DNA from: Hermatobates lingyangjiaoensis
Taxonomy: Eukaryota; Arthropoda; Insecta; Hemiptera; Hermatobatidae
DNA length: 64,000 bases
Direction: 5' to 3'
Assembly: GCA_026182355.1 (NCBI GenBank)
Contig: JAPFBL010001617.1
Location: 2,663,501 to 2,727,500 of the forward strand
Every line of letters starts with the position of its first letter. Positions within the stretch are counted from its first letter, which is position 1. Shown here piece after piece: positions 42,001-45,048 of the stretch. Made by a program: the position numbers and the translations under genes. Under the pieces are notes generated by a model. The model did not search any database. It had not been told where the DNA came from and saw nothing but the letters and a program-made list of their open reading frames with translations.

Positions 42001-42095
42001 TGAGATATTAAATTATCTCTTCAAATATTAATTATTAATTCTTTTTAGCTATATGTGGACTTGCCTTACTTCTTCCAATTAAAAAGAAAAAATAA
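8877..42095 (+). CDS. SV2/SVOP-like major facilitator transporter (10 exons, 516 aa)
   Basis: The coding exons are 8877-8964, 9522-9683, 13045-13207, 22714-22835, 25164-25405, 31175-31341, 34797-35068, 38069-38228, 41850-41977 and 42049-42095. The phases (1,1,2,1,0,2,1,2,1) all agree and give 516 codons plus TAA. The product is a 12-TM MFS protein of the SV2-like branch. TM1 starts near residue 35. The TM2-3 loop carries motif A, GFLGDSYGRR (93-102). LLLSMCESPKYLL (219-231) stands where the family has PESPRFLL after TM6. A long luminal/extracellular loop after TM7 (about 324-370) contains C345, C366 and an N-glycosylation sequon NST (360-362). VDFFPTYIR precedes TM11. The tail is very short and basic (KKKK). 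An in-frame TAG eight codons upstream supports the chosen ATG, and the context is favourable (G at +4). SV2-like proteins are membrane transporters of largely unknown substrate; vesicular or plasma-membrane location is inferred. No visible neighbour informs its role. Confidence 0.93.
9522..9683 (+). CDS. Transporter exon 2 (TM1)
   Basis: The acceptor is TTTTCTAG|GTGG and the donor ATAG|GTAAAG. It encodes TM1 and the following loop with CDLQLLPNEKGILASAQFIG. This corresponds to the SV2-family segment ending K-G-(I/L)-L, which leads into TM2. Confidence 0.92.
9684..10214. other. Start of transporter intron 2, unique-looking
   Basis: AT-rich intronic sequence without recognisable exon or element, up to the family A block at 10215. 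Confidence 0.45.
10215..10370 (-). repeat. Repeat family A, short reverse fragment
   Basis: It contains reverse-strand versions of the AATTTCAATTACGGTAAAGA, TATACTTGTCC and TTTACATTGACATAG blocks. It directly abuts the forward family A copy that begins at 10368. Confidence 0.55.
10368..12426 (+). repeat. Repeat family A, near-complete forward copy (~2.06 kb)
   Basis: It starts GCTTTACTATAAGTGAAGTA and ends TGTAAAGTTGAGTGTAGG. The whole series of family blocks is present, including the left end, the TCTTTGATGGATCAAGTTGA block, the middle GGATCACCTGCTATACTTG block and the right-end TAATAAACATCTCCCATTTA block. No ORF of useful size is found, so it is non-autonomous. It lies in transporter intron 2. 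Confidence 0.75.
12427..12965 (-). repeat. Repeat family A, reverse partial copy
   Basis: Reverse-strand left-half blocks of family A follow the forward copy head to head. This piece ends in a C-rich CACCCACCCACC stretch, the complement of the family's GGTGGGTGG segment. Confidence 0.65.
13045..13207 (+). CDS. Transporter exon 3 (TM2-TM3, motif A)
   Basis: The acceptor is GGTTACAG|GTATG and the donor TTAAT|GTAAGT. It holds MFS motif A, GFLGDSYGRR, followed by TM3 and the start of TM4 (FYALFVLWMANGLM). It sits just after a reverse copy of repeat family A. Confidence 0.93.
13326..13376. repeat. (GATA)n microsatellite
   Basis: Two short runs of GATA units are separated by TTTGCTCA, at the edge of a family A fragment. 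Confidence 0.85.
13377..13775 (+). repeat. Repeat family A, internal fragment
   Basis: It contains the family blocks around TATACTGAATAGCTGGC, AACTCATGAAACTCCCAG and AAATTATCCGAAA. It joins directly to an inverted fragment at 13776. Confidence 0.55.
13776..14200 (-). repeat. Repeat family A, reverse fragment
   Basis: It carries reverse-strand versions of the CTCCTAAACTACTAATTCTA and CAAGTTGATATTTTACAC blocks of family A. It ends at a CACGCACC stretch. Confidence 0.6.
14201..15585. other. Transporter intron 3, unrecognised part
   Basis: There is no exon, RNA or recognisable transposon. The 82-codon + frame at 14219-14467 has no family resemblance and lies between repeats. The text around 15180-15480 is rich in short A/C codon-like runs, but no protein family is recognisable. 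Confidence 0.4.
15590..16690. repeat. Repeat family C, copy 1 (~1.1 kb)
   Basis: It shares an ordered series of blocks with 17205-18785, 19178-19505 and 47915-48225: a CATTTCAAGT...CTTTACATTT block; the AATTTCTGTCTG block with TTGTCGCAAGTAAACT; ACAGTAGATTTGTGTATG; ATGAACAGGCAGAA; the AAGAAAGAACTTACAAGTCA block; and CAACAGGACACGACTC. It ends near ACCCGTCAAAGAAG. No ORF or terminal repeat that I can classify is present. Confidence 0.65.
16982..17170 (-). repeat. Repeat family B end, reverse orientation
   Basis: It opens with AGTGGCCTACACTAAACTTT and ACTATAAGCAAACATAATAT, then CAAACTCGTTGATGG and a T-rich tract. The layout matches 5806-6150 and 48823-48960. Confidence 0.6.
17205..18785. repeat. 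Repeat family C, copy 2 (longest)
   Basis: It has the same block order as 15590-16690, with the block TAAGACATATAAAGCTGAAA/TAAGACATAGCGAGCTGAAA present twice (17527 and 17672). It ends at ATTCCGTCAAAGACGGGTAC near 18768. Copies at 17760-18060 and 47925-48215 are nearly identical, suggesting recent activity. Confidence 0.65.
17443..17492. repeat. 8-bp tandem repeat (GTCGGTTT)
   Basis: Six head-to-tail GTCGGTTT units inside family C copy 2, at a place where copies 1 and 3 have a single unit. Confidence 0.9.
18793..19175 (+). repeat. 136-bp tandem repeat with tRNA-like (SINE) head
   Basis: Three units at a spacing of 136 bp (GGTAATAA at 18830, 18966 and 19102). Each holds an ACCAGAGTAGCNCAGTGGCT- or AGCCAGGGTTGCCAGTAGCT-type stretch resembling a tRNA A box (TRGCNNAGYGG), then a GCCGATGACAGTAGTGC block and a T-rich tail. 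The A-box piece resembles the head of the SINEs at 23812-23895 and 42820-42925. Confidence 0.6.
19178..19505. repeat. Repeat family C, copy 3 (internally deleted)
   Basis: It keeps both ends, with CTCATTTCAAGTTTTCTTTA at the left and TCCGTCAAAGACGGGTACGT at the right. Most of the middle found in copies 1 and 2 is missing. The Penelope-like remnant begins immediately afterwards. Confidence 0.6.
19517..19825 (+). pseudogene. Penelope-like element reverse transcriptase remnant
   Basis: A + strand frame reads LGYFYGNVKSNKPGYLLRPI, then ISQVTTPT, a stop, and NNILSVYLPAKY. Later it reads TPLDVETLFKT. These match the Penelope-like RT segments (YGxPKxHKPxxPLRPI and SLDVxSLFTN-like). The rest of the RT (palm with the YxDD box, thumb) is missing, because the frame passes directly into the GIY-YIG region. 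It is therefore an internally deleted, dead copy in transporter intron 3, in the sense orientation. Confidence 0.75.
19837..20240 (+). pseudogene. Penelope-like element GIY-YIG endonuclease remnant
   Basis: It contains SGGIYKITC, then KIYIGQTGKSLKTRVKQHQ, the GIY and YIG strands plus the R-x-x-x-H helix of the GIY-YIG nuclease that ends Penelope-like polyproteins. A TGA at 20068-20070 falls where the family has a tryptophan, and the frame continues with TGAKFITYEK to about 20240. In intact elements this domain nicks target DNA to prime reverse transcription. Here it is broken. Confidence 0.8.
20410..20452 (+). ncRNA. Hammerhead-like motif (decayed core)
   Basis: Stem I GACU/AGUC, GAAAGAUCUU and the spacing are kept. 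The core reads CUGAUAA and stem II is disturbed, so activity is unlikely. Confidence 0.35.
20527..20569 (-). ncRNA. Hammerhead ribozyme-like motif
   Basis: On the minus strand: GACU, core CUGACGA, extra A, stem II GACUG/CGGUU (with G-U pairs) around CUUGUUA, GAAA, G-AU-C, UU, and AGUC pairing back to GACU. It is the inverted partner of the motif at 20410-20452. Confidence 0.45.
20645..22713. other. End of transporter intron 3
   Basis: AT-rich intron. It has a TA tract near 20945-20970 and a hammerhead-like motif at 21093-21124. The rest shows no recognisable element or exon. Short frames at 22202-22384 and 22576-22794 have no family features. Confidence 0.45.
21093..21124 (+). ncRNA. Hammerhead-like motif (weak stem I)
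   Basis: Core CUGAUGA (21095-21101), extra C, perfect stem II GAAC/GUUC closing AACA, GAAA, then UAUU and GA. The core and stem II are excellent, but stem I extends only 2 bp (UC/GA). It sits about 90 bp downstream of a TA microsatellite, like other Penelope-like ends here. Confidence 0.35.
22714..22835 (+). CDS. Transporter exon 4 (TM4-TM5)
   Basis: The acceptor is AATTTTAG|GTTG and the donor GCCAG|GTATG. It encodes ISPMYVLVGEYVPFSFR, the conserved Y-x-x-E-(Y/F)-(V/T)-P...R segment at the TM4-5 loop. The preceding intron is about 9.5 kb. Confidence 0.93.
22836..25163. other. Transporter intron 4
   Basis: Contains a poly-T tract (about 23117-23138) and a SINE on the minus strand. Otherwise it is unrecognised AT-rich sequence. 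Confidence 0.5.
23755..23895 (-). repeat. tRNA-derived SINE
   Basis: On the minus strand a pol III A-box-like stretch TAACACAGTGGCAATGTG (23863-23880) is followed about 26 nt later by a B-box-like GGTTCAATACC (23827-23837). This is the spacing and order of a tRNA-type internal promoter. The body continues GAACCTCGATTTATTCATGC and GGGAGGTGAAGACG. It does not fold as an intact tRNA. A related copy lies at 42780-42925. Confidence 0.7.
25164..25405 (+). CDS. Transporter exon 5 (TM5-TM6), GC donor
   Basis: The acceptor is GTTTCAAG|GTGTGG, with a weak pyrimidine tract. It encodes the WRLF motif (YRPWRLFIQCTALLP) and CESPKYL, and ends GATTTTGAG before GCATGT. A phase-0 end is required because exon 6 begins GTT AAA CAT in phase 0, and the family continues D-F-x-V-K at this point. 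That makes a GC-AG intron the best reading. A canonical GT donor (GATGAG|GTTTGT, after 25498) is also in frame and would add 31 mostly hydrophobic residues. Confidence 0.85.
25739..25792. repeat. TA-rich microsatellite (TATATAGTG units)
   Basis: Imperfect TATATAGTGTATAGTG units in transporter intron 5. Confidence 0.8.
25977..25984. repeat. hAT target-site duplication, left
   Basis: CTCTAAAG, identical to 27047-27054. Confidence 0.88.
26097..26124. repeat. (TA)n microsatellite
   Basis: TA dinucleotide run inside the hAT element. A Penelope-like end follows about 50 bp later. Confidence 0.9.
26258..26296 (+). ncRNA. Hammerhead-like motif (GAAA altered)
   Basis: Stem I GUC/GAC (3 bp), core CUGAUGA (26261-26267), extra U, perfect stem II GAAUG/CAUUC around GUGAU, then AAAA in place of GAAA, C-AU-G as stem III, and cleavage site GUC ending at 26293. 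The G12 to A change would be expected to damage catalysis. Confidence 0.4.
26426..26544 (-). repeat. Solo Penelope-like end between two (TA)n tracts
   Basis: Same end sequence as 3365-3480 (ATTTCACATAAACACGTGAA, ATCAAACCACAATAAG, GAGTCAAAAACCCAAC). TA tracts lie immediately on both sides (26399-26425 and 26555-26660). Confidence 0.75.
26493..26535 (-). ncRNA. Hammerhead ribozyme-like motif
   Basis: On the minus strand: GACU, perfect core CUGACGA, extra A, stem II GACCG/CGGUU around CUUGUUA, GAAA, G-AU-C, UU, then AAUC. One stem I pair is lost compared with 3504-3546. Confidence 0.4.
26555..26662. repeat. (TA)n microsatellite
   Basis: Long TA run interrupted by two AACATTA units. Confidence 0.95.
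27047..27054. repeat. hAT target-site duplication, right
   Basis: CTCTAAAG, identical to 25977-25984. Confidence 0.88.
28160..28245 (+). repeat. Repeat family B end
   Basis: ATTAAAATAAAACCCAATTC, GAGTTTGATATTATGTTTAC, then AGCAAAGTTGAGTGTAGAC. It is the mirror image of the ends at 5806 and 16982. Confidence 0.55.
29873..29935. repeat. (TA)n microsatellite
   Basis: TA run interrupted by one CATA. Confidence 0.9.
30515..30615 (+). repeat. Repeat family B end
   Basis: It contains ATGTCAACGAGTTTTACAAT, GTTTACTTATTGTAAAGTTG and CACCTCCAGATTTTTT, a diverged copy of the shared end. Confidence 0.5.
31175..31341 (+). CDS. Transporter exon 6 (TM6-7 loop and TM7)
   Basis: The acceptor is TTTTTTTCAG|GTTAAA and the donor GGAGC|GTATGT. 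It encodes the cytosolic central loop (VKHLSLDEGDDAKSNEK...), which is shorter than in vertebrate SV2 proteins, then TM7 (LIYTLMAGSLNFCVVGA). Confidence 0.92.
32252..32662 (-). pseudogene. Unrecognised acidic/basic ORF, probably decayed
   Basis: A 136-codon minus-strand frame begins MSNCNQLLQFEGSDNDNESD, an acidic low-complexity start, and ends in a lysine-rich tail. About 40 codons in, a neighbouring frame becomes more protein-like (EFQIVFHVDSDHKKFNKYGD), which suggests a frameshifted gene or element fragment. No domain, splice sites or family is recognised. It may equally be chance. Confidence 0.2.
33660..33893 (+). CDS. Unrecognised ORF in transporter intron 6
   Basis: A 77-codon + frame with balanced amino-acid composition (NLMLNTKEAFTPLDPGVKYL, then PASECNMLKAEGALRF). 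It stands out from the AT-driven noise around it. I do not recognise the family. It could be a fragment of a retroelement, a processed gene copy or an unannotated exon. No clear splice sites frame it. Confidence 0.2.
   Translation: MFMLVTVGNNLMLNTKEAFTPLDPGVKYLPASECNMLKAEGALRFIQTVGELMFLEGTRSDLTITATYISQYNNHPS
34797..35068 (+). CDS. Transporter exon 7 (long luminal loop, TM8)
   Basis: The acceptor is TTTAAG|GTAC and the donor TACCG|GTAATT. It encodes YNIVYLWMPDIVNKV, the W-(F/M)-P-(D/E) motif that follows TM7. A loop follows with two cysteines and the sequon NST, then TM8 ending in LIGRK. Confidence 0.93.
35069..36274. other. First part of transporter intron 7
   Basis: Mostly unrecognised. 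A block at about 35795-35895 (TTTGACGACTAATGCTGTAG, GATACAGGAAGTAAAAAATT) is repeated at 39485-39590. A short family A-like end lies near 35699-35730. Confidence 0.45.
36275..37556 (-). mobile_element. mariner transposon copy 1 (1282 bp)
   Basis: It is flanked by TA dinucleotides (36273-36274 and 37557-37558), the mariner target duplication. The terminal inverted repeats are CGAGGGCGGTTTTATAACTC at the left and, read inward from the right, CGAGAGCAGATTGATAAGTC. The transposase lies on the minus strand, antisense to the transporter gene whose intron 7 it occupies. Confidence 0.9.
36402..37385 (-). pseudogene. mariner transposase (broken), copy 1
   Basis: The reading starts near MTKMETSEFRLLIKHYVLRK (37385 downward). 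The helix-turn-helix DNA-binding half runs through ERSGRPKEV and WVPRLLTLDHKR. The first catalytic Asp is in TVDET, where the next codon, normally Trp, is TGA. After frame damage the second half resumes with KDNSRVYT (second Asp) and YSPDLAHCDYFLFPNLKKW (third Asp). Thirty-four residues separate the second and third Asp, the DD34D signature of mariners. A short in-frame loss before HLAMKK is also visible. It is not functional. Confidence 0.85.
37810..37870 (+). repeat. Repeat family B end
   Basis: TTTATTTATAGTACAGTGGAGTGTAGACCACTCC-like end, split from its body. It closes with CACTCCAGATTTCG. Confidence 0.4.
38069..38228 (+). CDS. Transporter exon 8 (TM9-TM10)
   Basis: The acceptor is ACTTTCAG|TTATG and the donor ACATCAG|GTACTA. 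It encodes two hydrophobic helices and the conserved VDFFPTYIR turn before TM11. Confidence 0.92.
38229..38402. other. Start of transporter intron 8
   Basis: Short AT-rich stretch before a Penelope-like inverted pair. It has a duplicated AGTATAAAGTAAA motif. Confidence 0.4.
38403..38727. repeat. Inverted pair of Penelope-like ends
   Basis: The left arm (GAGGTCTTGGAAATAAACTT ... ATCATCATCAGGGCTACAAA) and right arm (TTTTGTAGCCTTGATGATGA ... AGTTTATTTCCAAGACCTAG) are inverted copies about 90 bp long, separated by about 130 bp. The right arm runs into a (TA)n tract. Each carries a CUGAUGAU-hairpin-GAAC/GAAA motif. Confidence 0.7.
38643..38681 (+). ncRNA. Hammerhead-like motif (degenerate)
   Basis: UUGAUGA in place of CUGAUGA, an extra U, perfect stem II GAUGU/ACAUC around AAAU, GAAA, then CGUA. 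A partner on the minus strand near 38453-38483 has a perfect CUGAUGA but GAAC instead of GAAA. Confidence 0.3.
38731..38773. repeat. (TA)n microsatellite
   Basis: Uninterrupted TA run at the junction of two Penelope-like ends. Confidence 0.95.
38812..38985 (+). repeat. 87-bp direct repeat, two copies
   Basis: TGTGTTCTTTAATCGGGGTT recurs 87 bp later with the whole unit, including TCCAGGATAAAAAATTAAAC and GCCAACGTTTCGGTTTTA. A related sequence with GGGACTCGGTCAGTTATTC and GCCAACATTTCGG lies at 26165-26230, next to another TA tract. Confidence 0.85.
38988..39102. repeat. Palindrome with (TA)n core
   Basis: Perfect arms of about 36 bp (TTTCCAAATTTGTTTCATTG, CGGTAAATTAATCCG and the mirror image) flank a TA run at 39024-39063. 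The right arm continues into a Penelope-like end with a hammerhead-like motif. Confidence 0.9.
39104..39141 (-). ncRNA. Hammerhead ribozyme-like motif with 6-bp stem I
   Basis: On the minus strand: UGCUCU, core CUGACGA, extra U, a minimal stem II GU-AUUG-AC, GAAA, stem III GG/CC, UU, then AGAGCA, which pairs perfectly with the opening UGCUCU. Stem I is the best in the window, but stem II is only 2 bp. Confidence 0.5.
39142..41849. other. Rest of transporter intron 8
   Basis: It contains a second copy (39485-39590) of the block at 35795-35895. A Penelope-like end-like text on the minus strand near 39640-39700 has CTGAAGAAG and GAAACAGTC. The rest is unrecognised AT-rich sequence. Confidence 0.45.
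41850..41977 (+). CDS. Transporter exon 9 (TM11)
   Basis: The acceptor is CTTTTGAAG|GTCAATG and the donor GTTG|GTAAG. It encodes SMGSCICMVFGRVGVAVGN, matching the S-x-x-x-x-x-x-R-(L/V)-G-x-x-x-G-(S/N) motif of SV2-like TM11. The neighbouring intron is only 71 bp. Confidence 0.92.
42049..42095 (+). CDS. Transporter exon 10 (TM12 end, stop)
   Basis: The acceptor is CTTTTTAG|CTATATG. It encodes the last half of TM12 and a four-lysine tail, then TAA at 42093-42095. Confidence 0.9.
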
Positions 42096-42156
42096 TTCAA
42101 GGTGATCCTCAGTCATTAATTTATAACTTTTTAACATTTGTACTCCAATTTTTTGA

Positions 42157-42162
42157 AATAAA
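42157..42162 (+). promoter_or_regulatory. Candidate polyadenylation signal AATAAA
   Basis: AATAAA lies 62 nt downstream of the transporter stop codon, in TTTTGAAATAAATATTTT. Position and motif suit a short 3' UTR. Confidence 0.6.
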
Positions 42163-43086
42163 TATTTTCACTCTTAAAAATACTGTAATTCTAGTTATAC
42201 TTTATTATTCTTCAGTTCAGAGTACAATTAATTTTTGTGTGCTATTTCTCTTCAAATTCTTCAAAGCGATGATGTAATATTCTCTGTTGTGTGTAGTTAA
42301 CTAAGGATGATAATTGGTAATGAAAACCTTAAATTAGGAGAACTTGTTAAAACATAAAAAAATATTTTCAGTTTAATAGAAAAATCCAAAAGGGCTGAAG
42401 GAAGAAATACGCCGATGTATAAGATAGTCAGCAAAATAAGGAATTTTGGCTAGACTATAAAAAATTTAACTGTATAAACAAATATTATAACTTATATTGA
42501 CCCAACTAGTTCTATTTGATATACTAAAGTAATTTTATTTTGAGGATTTCAAAAATTTAAATACAAAAAATCCTTATAAATCAAAACCGCACAATCTTCT
42601 ATTTCAGAATTTGCTTGATCTGTGTTTAATGTGTAGTGGAAGTTTGACAAAGGTATTAAAAAGTTCTTATTTCAACATGAGCGACAAACAATTAGATGAA
42701 GTTACTACCATAAGAAAAACATAGTAAAGTCAACCAAAAGAGTGGAAACTAATATTTAAACTAACAACTATCTTGTTTTCCCTCCCAGACCATCCTCTCC
42801 GAGGTCGAACCGCACAAATTTTTTCATCTCCTGTTTAAAGAAATTGAGGGTCAAATGGGGTATCAAATGCCGGATCTACCAGTCTAGAGACGAGCACGAA
42901 AGCCACTGGGCTACTCTGGGTCAATTATCACCTGTGCATATAAAAAGAGTCAAGAGTCTAGAATAACTAAGTTTAAAGGTCGTTACCTCCGAAATTGCGG
43001 TGCATAATATATATATATATATATACTTATAAAAATATATATATATATATTTTTTTTATTTACTATTGCTATATATATATATATAT
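42163..43086. other. Intergenic region after the transporter gene
   Basis: Gene-free. It holds a minus-strand SINE-like segment (42780-42925) and TA tracts from 43008. Confidence 0.45.
42780..42925 (-). repeat. tRNA-derived SINE, second copy
   Basis: On the minus strand GACCCAGAGTAGCCCAGTGG supplies an A-box-like stretch. CTAGACTGGTAGATCCGG matches the first SINE's CTGGATTGGTAGATCC. The B box is degenerate (GGCATTTGATACC). Confidence 0.6.
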
Positions 43087-43090
43087 ATAT
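43008..43090. repeat. (TA)n tracts
   Basis: Three TA runs separated by short T-rich spacers, at the left edge of the large inverted repeat. Confidence 0.9.
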
Positions 43091-43280
43091 TATTGAATTT
43101 AATGGCAGATTCTGCGTTCACGACTTTCTTACTTATAGCTTCTATTTTCCTTACAATTTTCTTTTGAGAAGGTGATAATTGCCAAAGCAAACTAGCAAAC
43201 GACATTCAGAAGGCTGGAAACAACCACTTCACTGGGGATAACTATATTTAATTAAACACTACACTAGATTAAACTAAGAT

Positions 43281-43321
43281 AACAACAAGCTTTCGGCCCC
43301 ATGGGTCATCATCAGGTTCTT
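43281..43321 (-). ncRNA. Hammerhead ribozyme-like motif (left arm)
   Basis: Mirror image of 43791-43831: AAGAAC, CUGAUGA, extra U, GACCC-AUG-GGGCC, GAAA, GC, UU, GUUGUU. Confidence 0.45.
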
Positions 43322-43790
43322 TAACTACTTATATTAACTAAATATACATATTACTGACTACTTTGGCGTTTAAATGCCAACTGAAAACTGCTTTCTGTCG
43401 AAGTGAAAGTTGGTGGTGAGGGTGGAGTAGGGGTGAGTGCAGGTCAACAAAAAACTTATGGCCCTTCAACTCAACCGAACTCGGTCATCGCCCTCTTTTC
43501 TAACTAATTTAAAAAAAATTATCTATATTCTAAAAACTAGGAATCATTACTTTGTACATTTAAACTAGGTAAGAAGTCTTTAATGTACAGAGCTTCTAAG
43601 ATTTTAAGTCTATTGTAATCTCTATTAACATGTAGGATGGTAGTACCCTCAACCAGGTTCTGCCTAGAAAGGGGAATACCCCTACTCCACCCTCACCACC
43701 AACTTTCACTTCGACAGAAAGCAGTTTTCAGTTGGCATTTAAACGCCAAAGTAGTCAGTAATATGTATATTTAGTTAATATAAGTAGTTT

Positions 43791-43831
43791 AAGAACCTGA
43801 TGATGACCCATGGGGCCGAAAGCTTGTTGTT
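43791..43831 (+). ncRNA. Hammerhead ribozyme-like motif (right arm)
   Basis: Stem I AAGAAC/GUUGUU (5 of 6 pairs), core CUGAUGA (43797-43803), extra U, stem II GACCC/GGGCC with one A-C mismatch around AUG, GAAA (43818-43821), G-C as the whole of stem III, and cleavage site CUU ending at 43825. A stem III of two pairs with no loop would work best in a dimer. Confidence 0.5.
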
Positions 43832-43879
43832 ATCTTAGTTTAATCTAGTGTAGTGTTTAATTAAATATAGTTATCCCCA

Positions 43880-44057
43880 GTGAAGTGGTTGTTTCCAGCC
43901 TTCTGGATGTCGTTTGCTAGTTTGCTTTGGCAATTATCACCTTCTCAAAAGACAATTGTAAGGAAAATAGAAGCTATAAGTAAGAAAGTCGTGAACGCAG
44001 AATCTGCCATCAAATTCAATAATATATGCTTGAAAGAGGACTTGCTGCCGAAATACA
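43880..44057 (+). pseudogene. Penelope-like N-terminal ORF fragment
   Basis: The frame reads IEAISKKVVNAESAIKFNNI, then CLKEDLLPKYTN, and runs into TA repeats. The pattern (Lys-rich helix, then F-x-x-x-C-x-x-x-x-L-x-P-K) resembles the region before the RT in Penelope-like elements. The inverted left arm has the same coding text on the minus strand. Confidence 0.45.
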
Positions 44058-44058
<1 letters not shown>

Positions 44059-44116
<58 letters not shown>

Positions 44117-44134
44117 TATATATATATATATATA
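44059..44134. repeat. (TA)n microsatellite
   Basis: TA run with one AA interruption at 44110. The open frames across it are artefacts of the repeat. Confidence 0.95.
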
Positions 44135-44226
44135 ATCTCCAAAAATTGTTCTTAACATCTTCTATTCTATTCTATGTTTTGTTATTGAGGGCTAGGTCAA
44201 ATAAAAGAAAATAAACTCCTTCCTAG

Positions 44227-44264
44227 GCCGACGTTTTGATGTATTTGTACATCATCTTCAGGGC
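44227..44264 (-). ncRNA. Hammerhead-like motif (GAAA altered)
   Basis: On the minus strand: stem I GCC/GGC, core CUGAAGA, extra U, perfect stem II GAUGU/ACAUC around ACAAAU, AAAA instead of GAAA, and CGUC. A Penelope-like end sequence (CTAGGAAGGAGTTTATTTTC) follows. Confidence 0.35.
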
Positions 44265-44478
44265 TAAAATTAGAGTAAGAACTATAATACATTTACCAAA
44301 ACAATCTACAACTCACATAGAGAACTAACACAAATTTTTGAGACCAACAGATACATACAAAAGGTTATTTTATAATCAGAGTTGTTGAGTACACATCTAT
44401 TTCAAAGTATCACTGATACTGATAATCGTAGACAGCCTTCTTCCCATTCAGTACCACTCCTAATGAATGAAGGAGATC

Positions 44479-44730
44479 TTAATGTGGATGTTGGTTTAGG
44501 AGTTCTTGGTCATCCTGTTCACTTTTTGGTTCCACCTTTACCTTTAGAGTCTTTCCACCCAATTCTTGCACCAAAGACTGGATGGGTTCAACAATGGGCG
44601 TGGCACTTTTTCTAAAATAGTCGTCTACAAAACCGTTTCCCTGTCTGTATATTCGGTATTTTGTCCGAATGTCATTGGCTGTTTTAATAATATCCTCTTG
44701 TAAGCGTACATCCTTCACAGGCGGTGTCAT
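44479..44730 (-). pseudogene. ORF remnant of an arthropod repetitive gene (uncertain)
   Basis: An 83-codon minus frame contains IRTKYRIYRQGNGFVDDYFR, then KSATPIVEPIQSLVQELGG. The (I/N)-R-x-K-Y-R...ATPIVEPIxxL pattern is one I associate with N-termini of repetitive arthropod ORFs of unknown function. I cannot confirm this without a search. Further minus-strand protein-like text (YMEAIKHVRNYDEKADAYGR) lies upstream at about 44930-45020. It is probably a mobile-element or endogenous-element remnant. Confidence 0.35.
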
Positions 44731-45048
44731 TGTTTATCTGACGTGGCTCTCCACTGTCTGCTCTTATTATATTTTTTTCTAAATCCCTGACAATTCGATG
44801 GTACAGCATACCACATAGAGTACAGATGCACGTGTCCGGTCCACAAGTCATACCTTGTCGGCTCCATATACAAGTGTCATAATTTCCAGATTGTCTACTA
44901 ATTCATCTGTTCGAATATTCCTTCAACTTGCATATATTTTATAAATTCGACCATACGCATCAGCTTTTTCATCATAGTTCCTCACATGTTTGATTGCTTC
45001 CATATAGCGGTGGTAGGCTGGATTTTAATTATATATATATATATATAT

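Larger units (their letters stand above)
43088..44026. repeat. Large inverted repeat (arms ~345 bp) of Penelope-like origin
   Basis: The left arm 43088-43434 and right arm 43678-44026 are almost perfect inverted copies; the spacer is about 240 bp. Each arm contains a hammerhead-like motif (43281-43321 minus, 43791-43831 plus). Each also encodes, outward, a segment ending KKVVNAESAIKFNNICLKED, with LLPKYTN added in the right arm. This resembles the N-terminal ORF region of Penelope-like elements. TA tracts flank both sides. Confidence 0.85.

Noticed and set aside
43937..44158. Open frames encoding YIYIYI runs on both strands
   Set aside because: They are artefacts of the TA microsatellite at 44059-44134.
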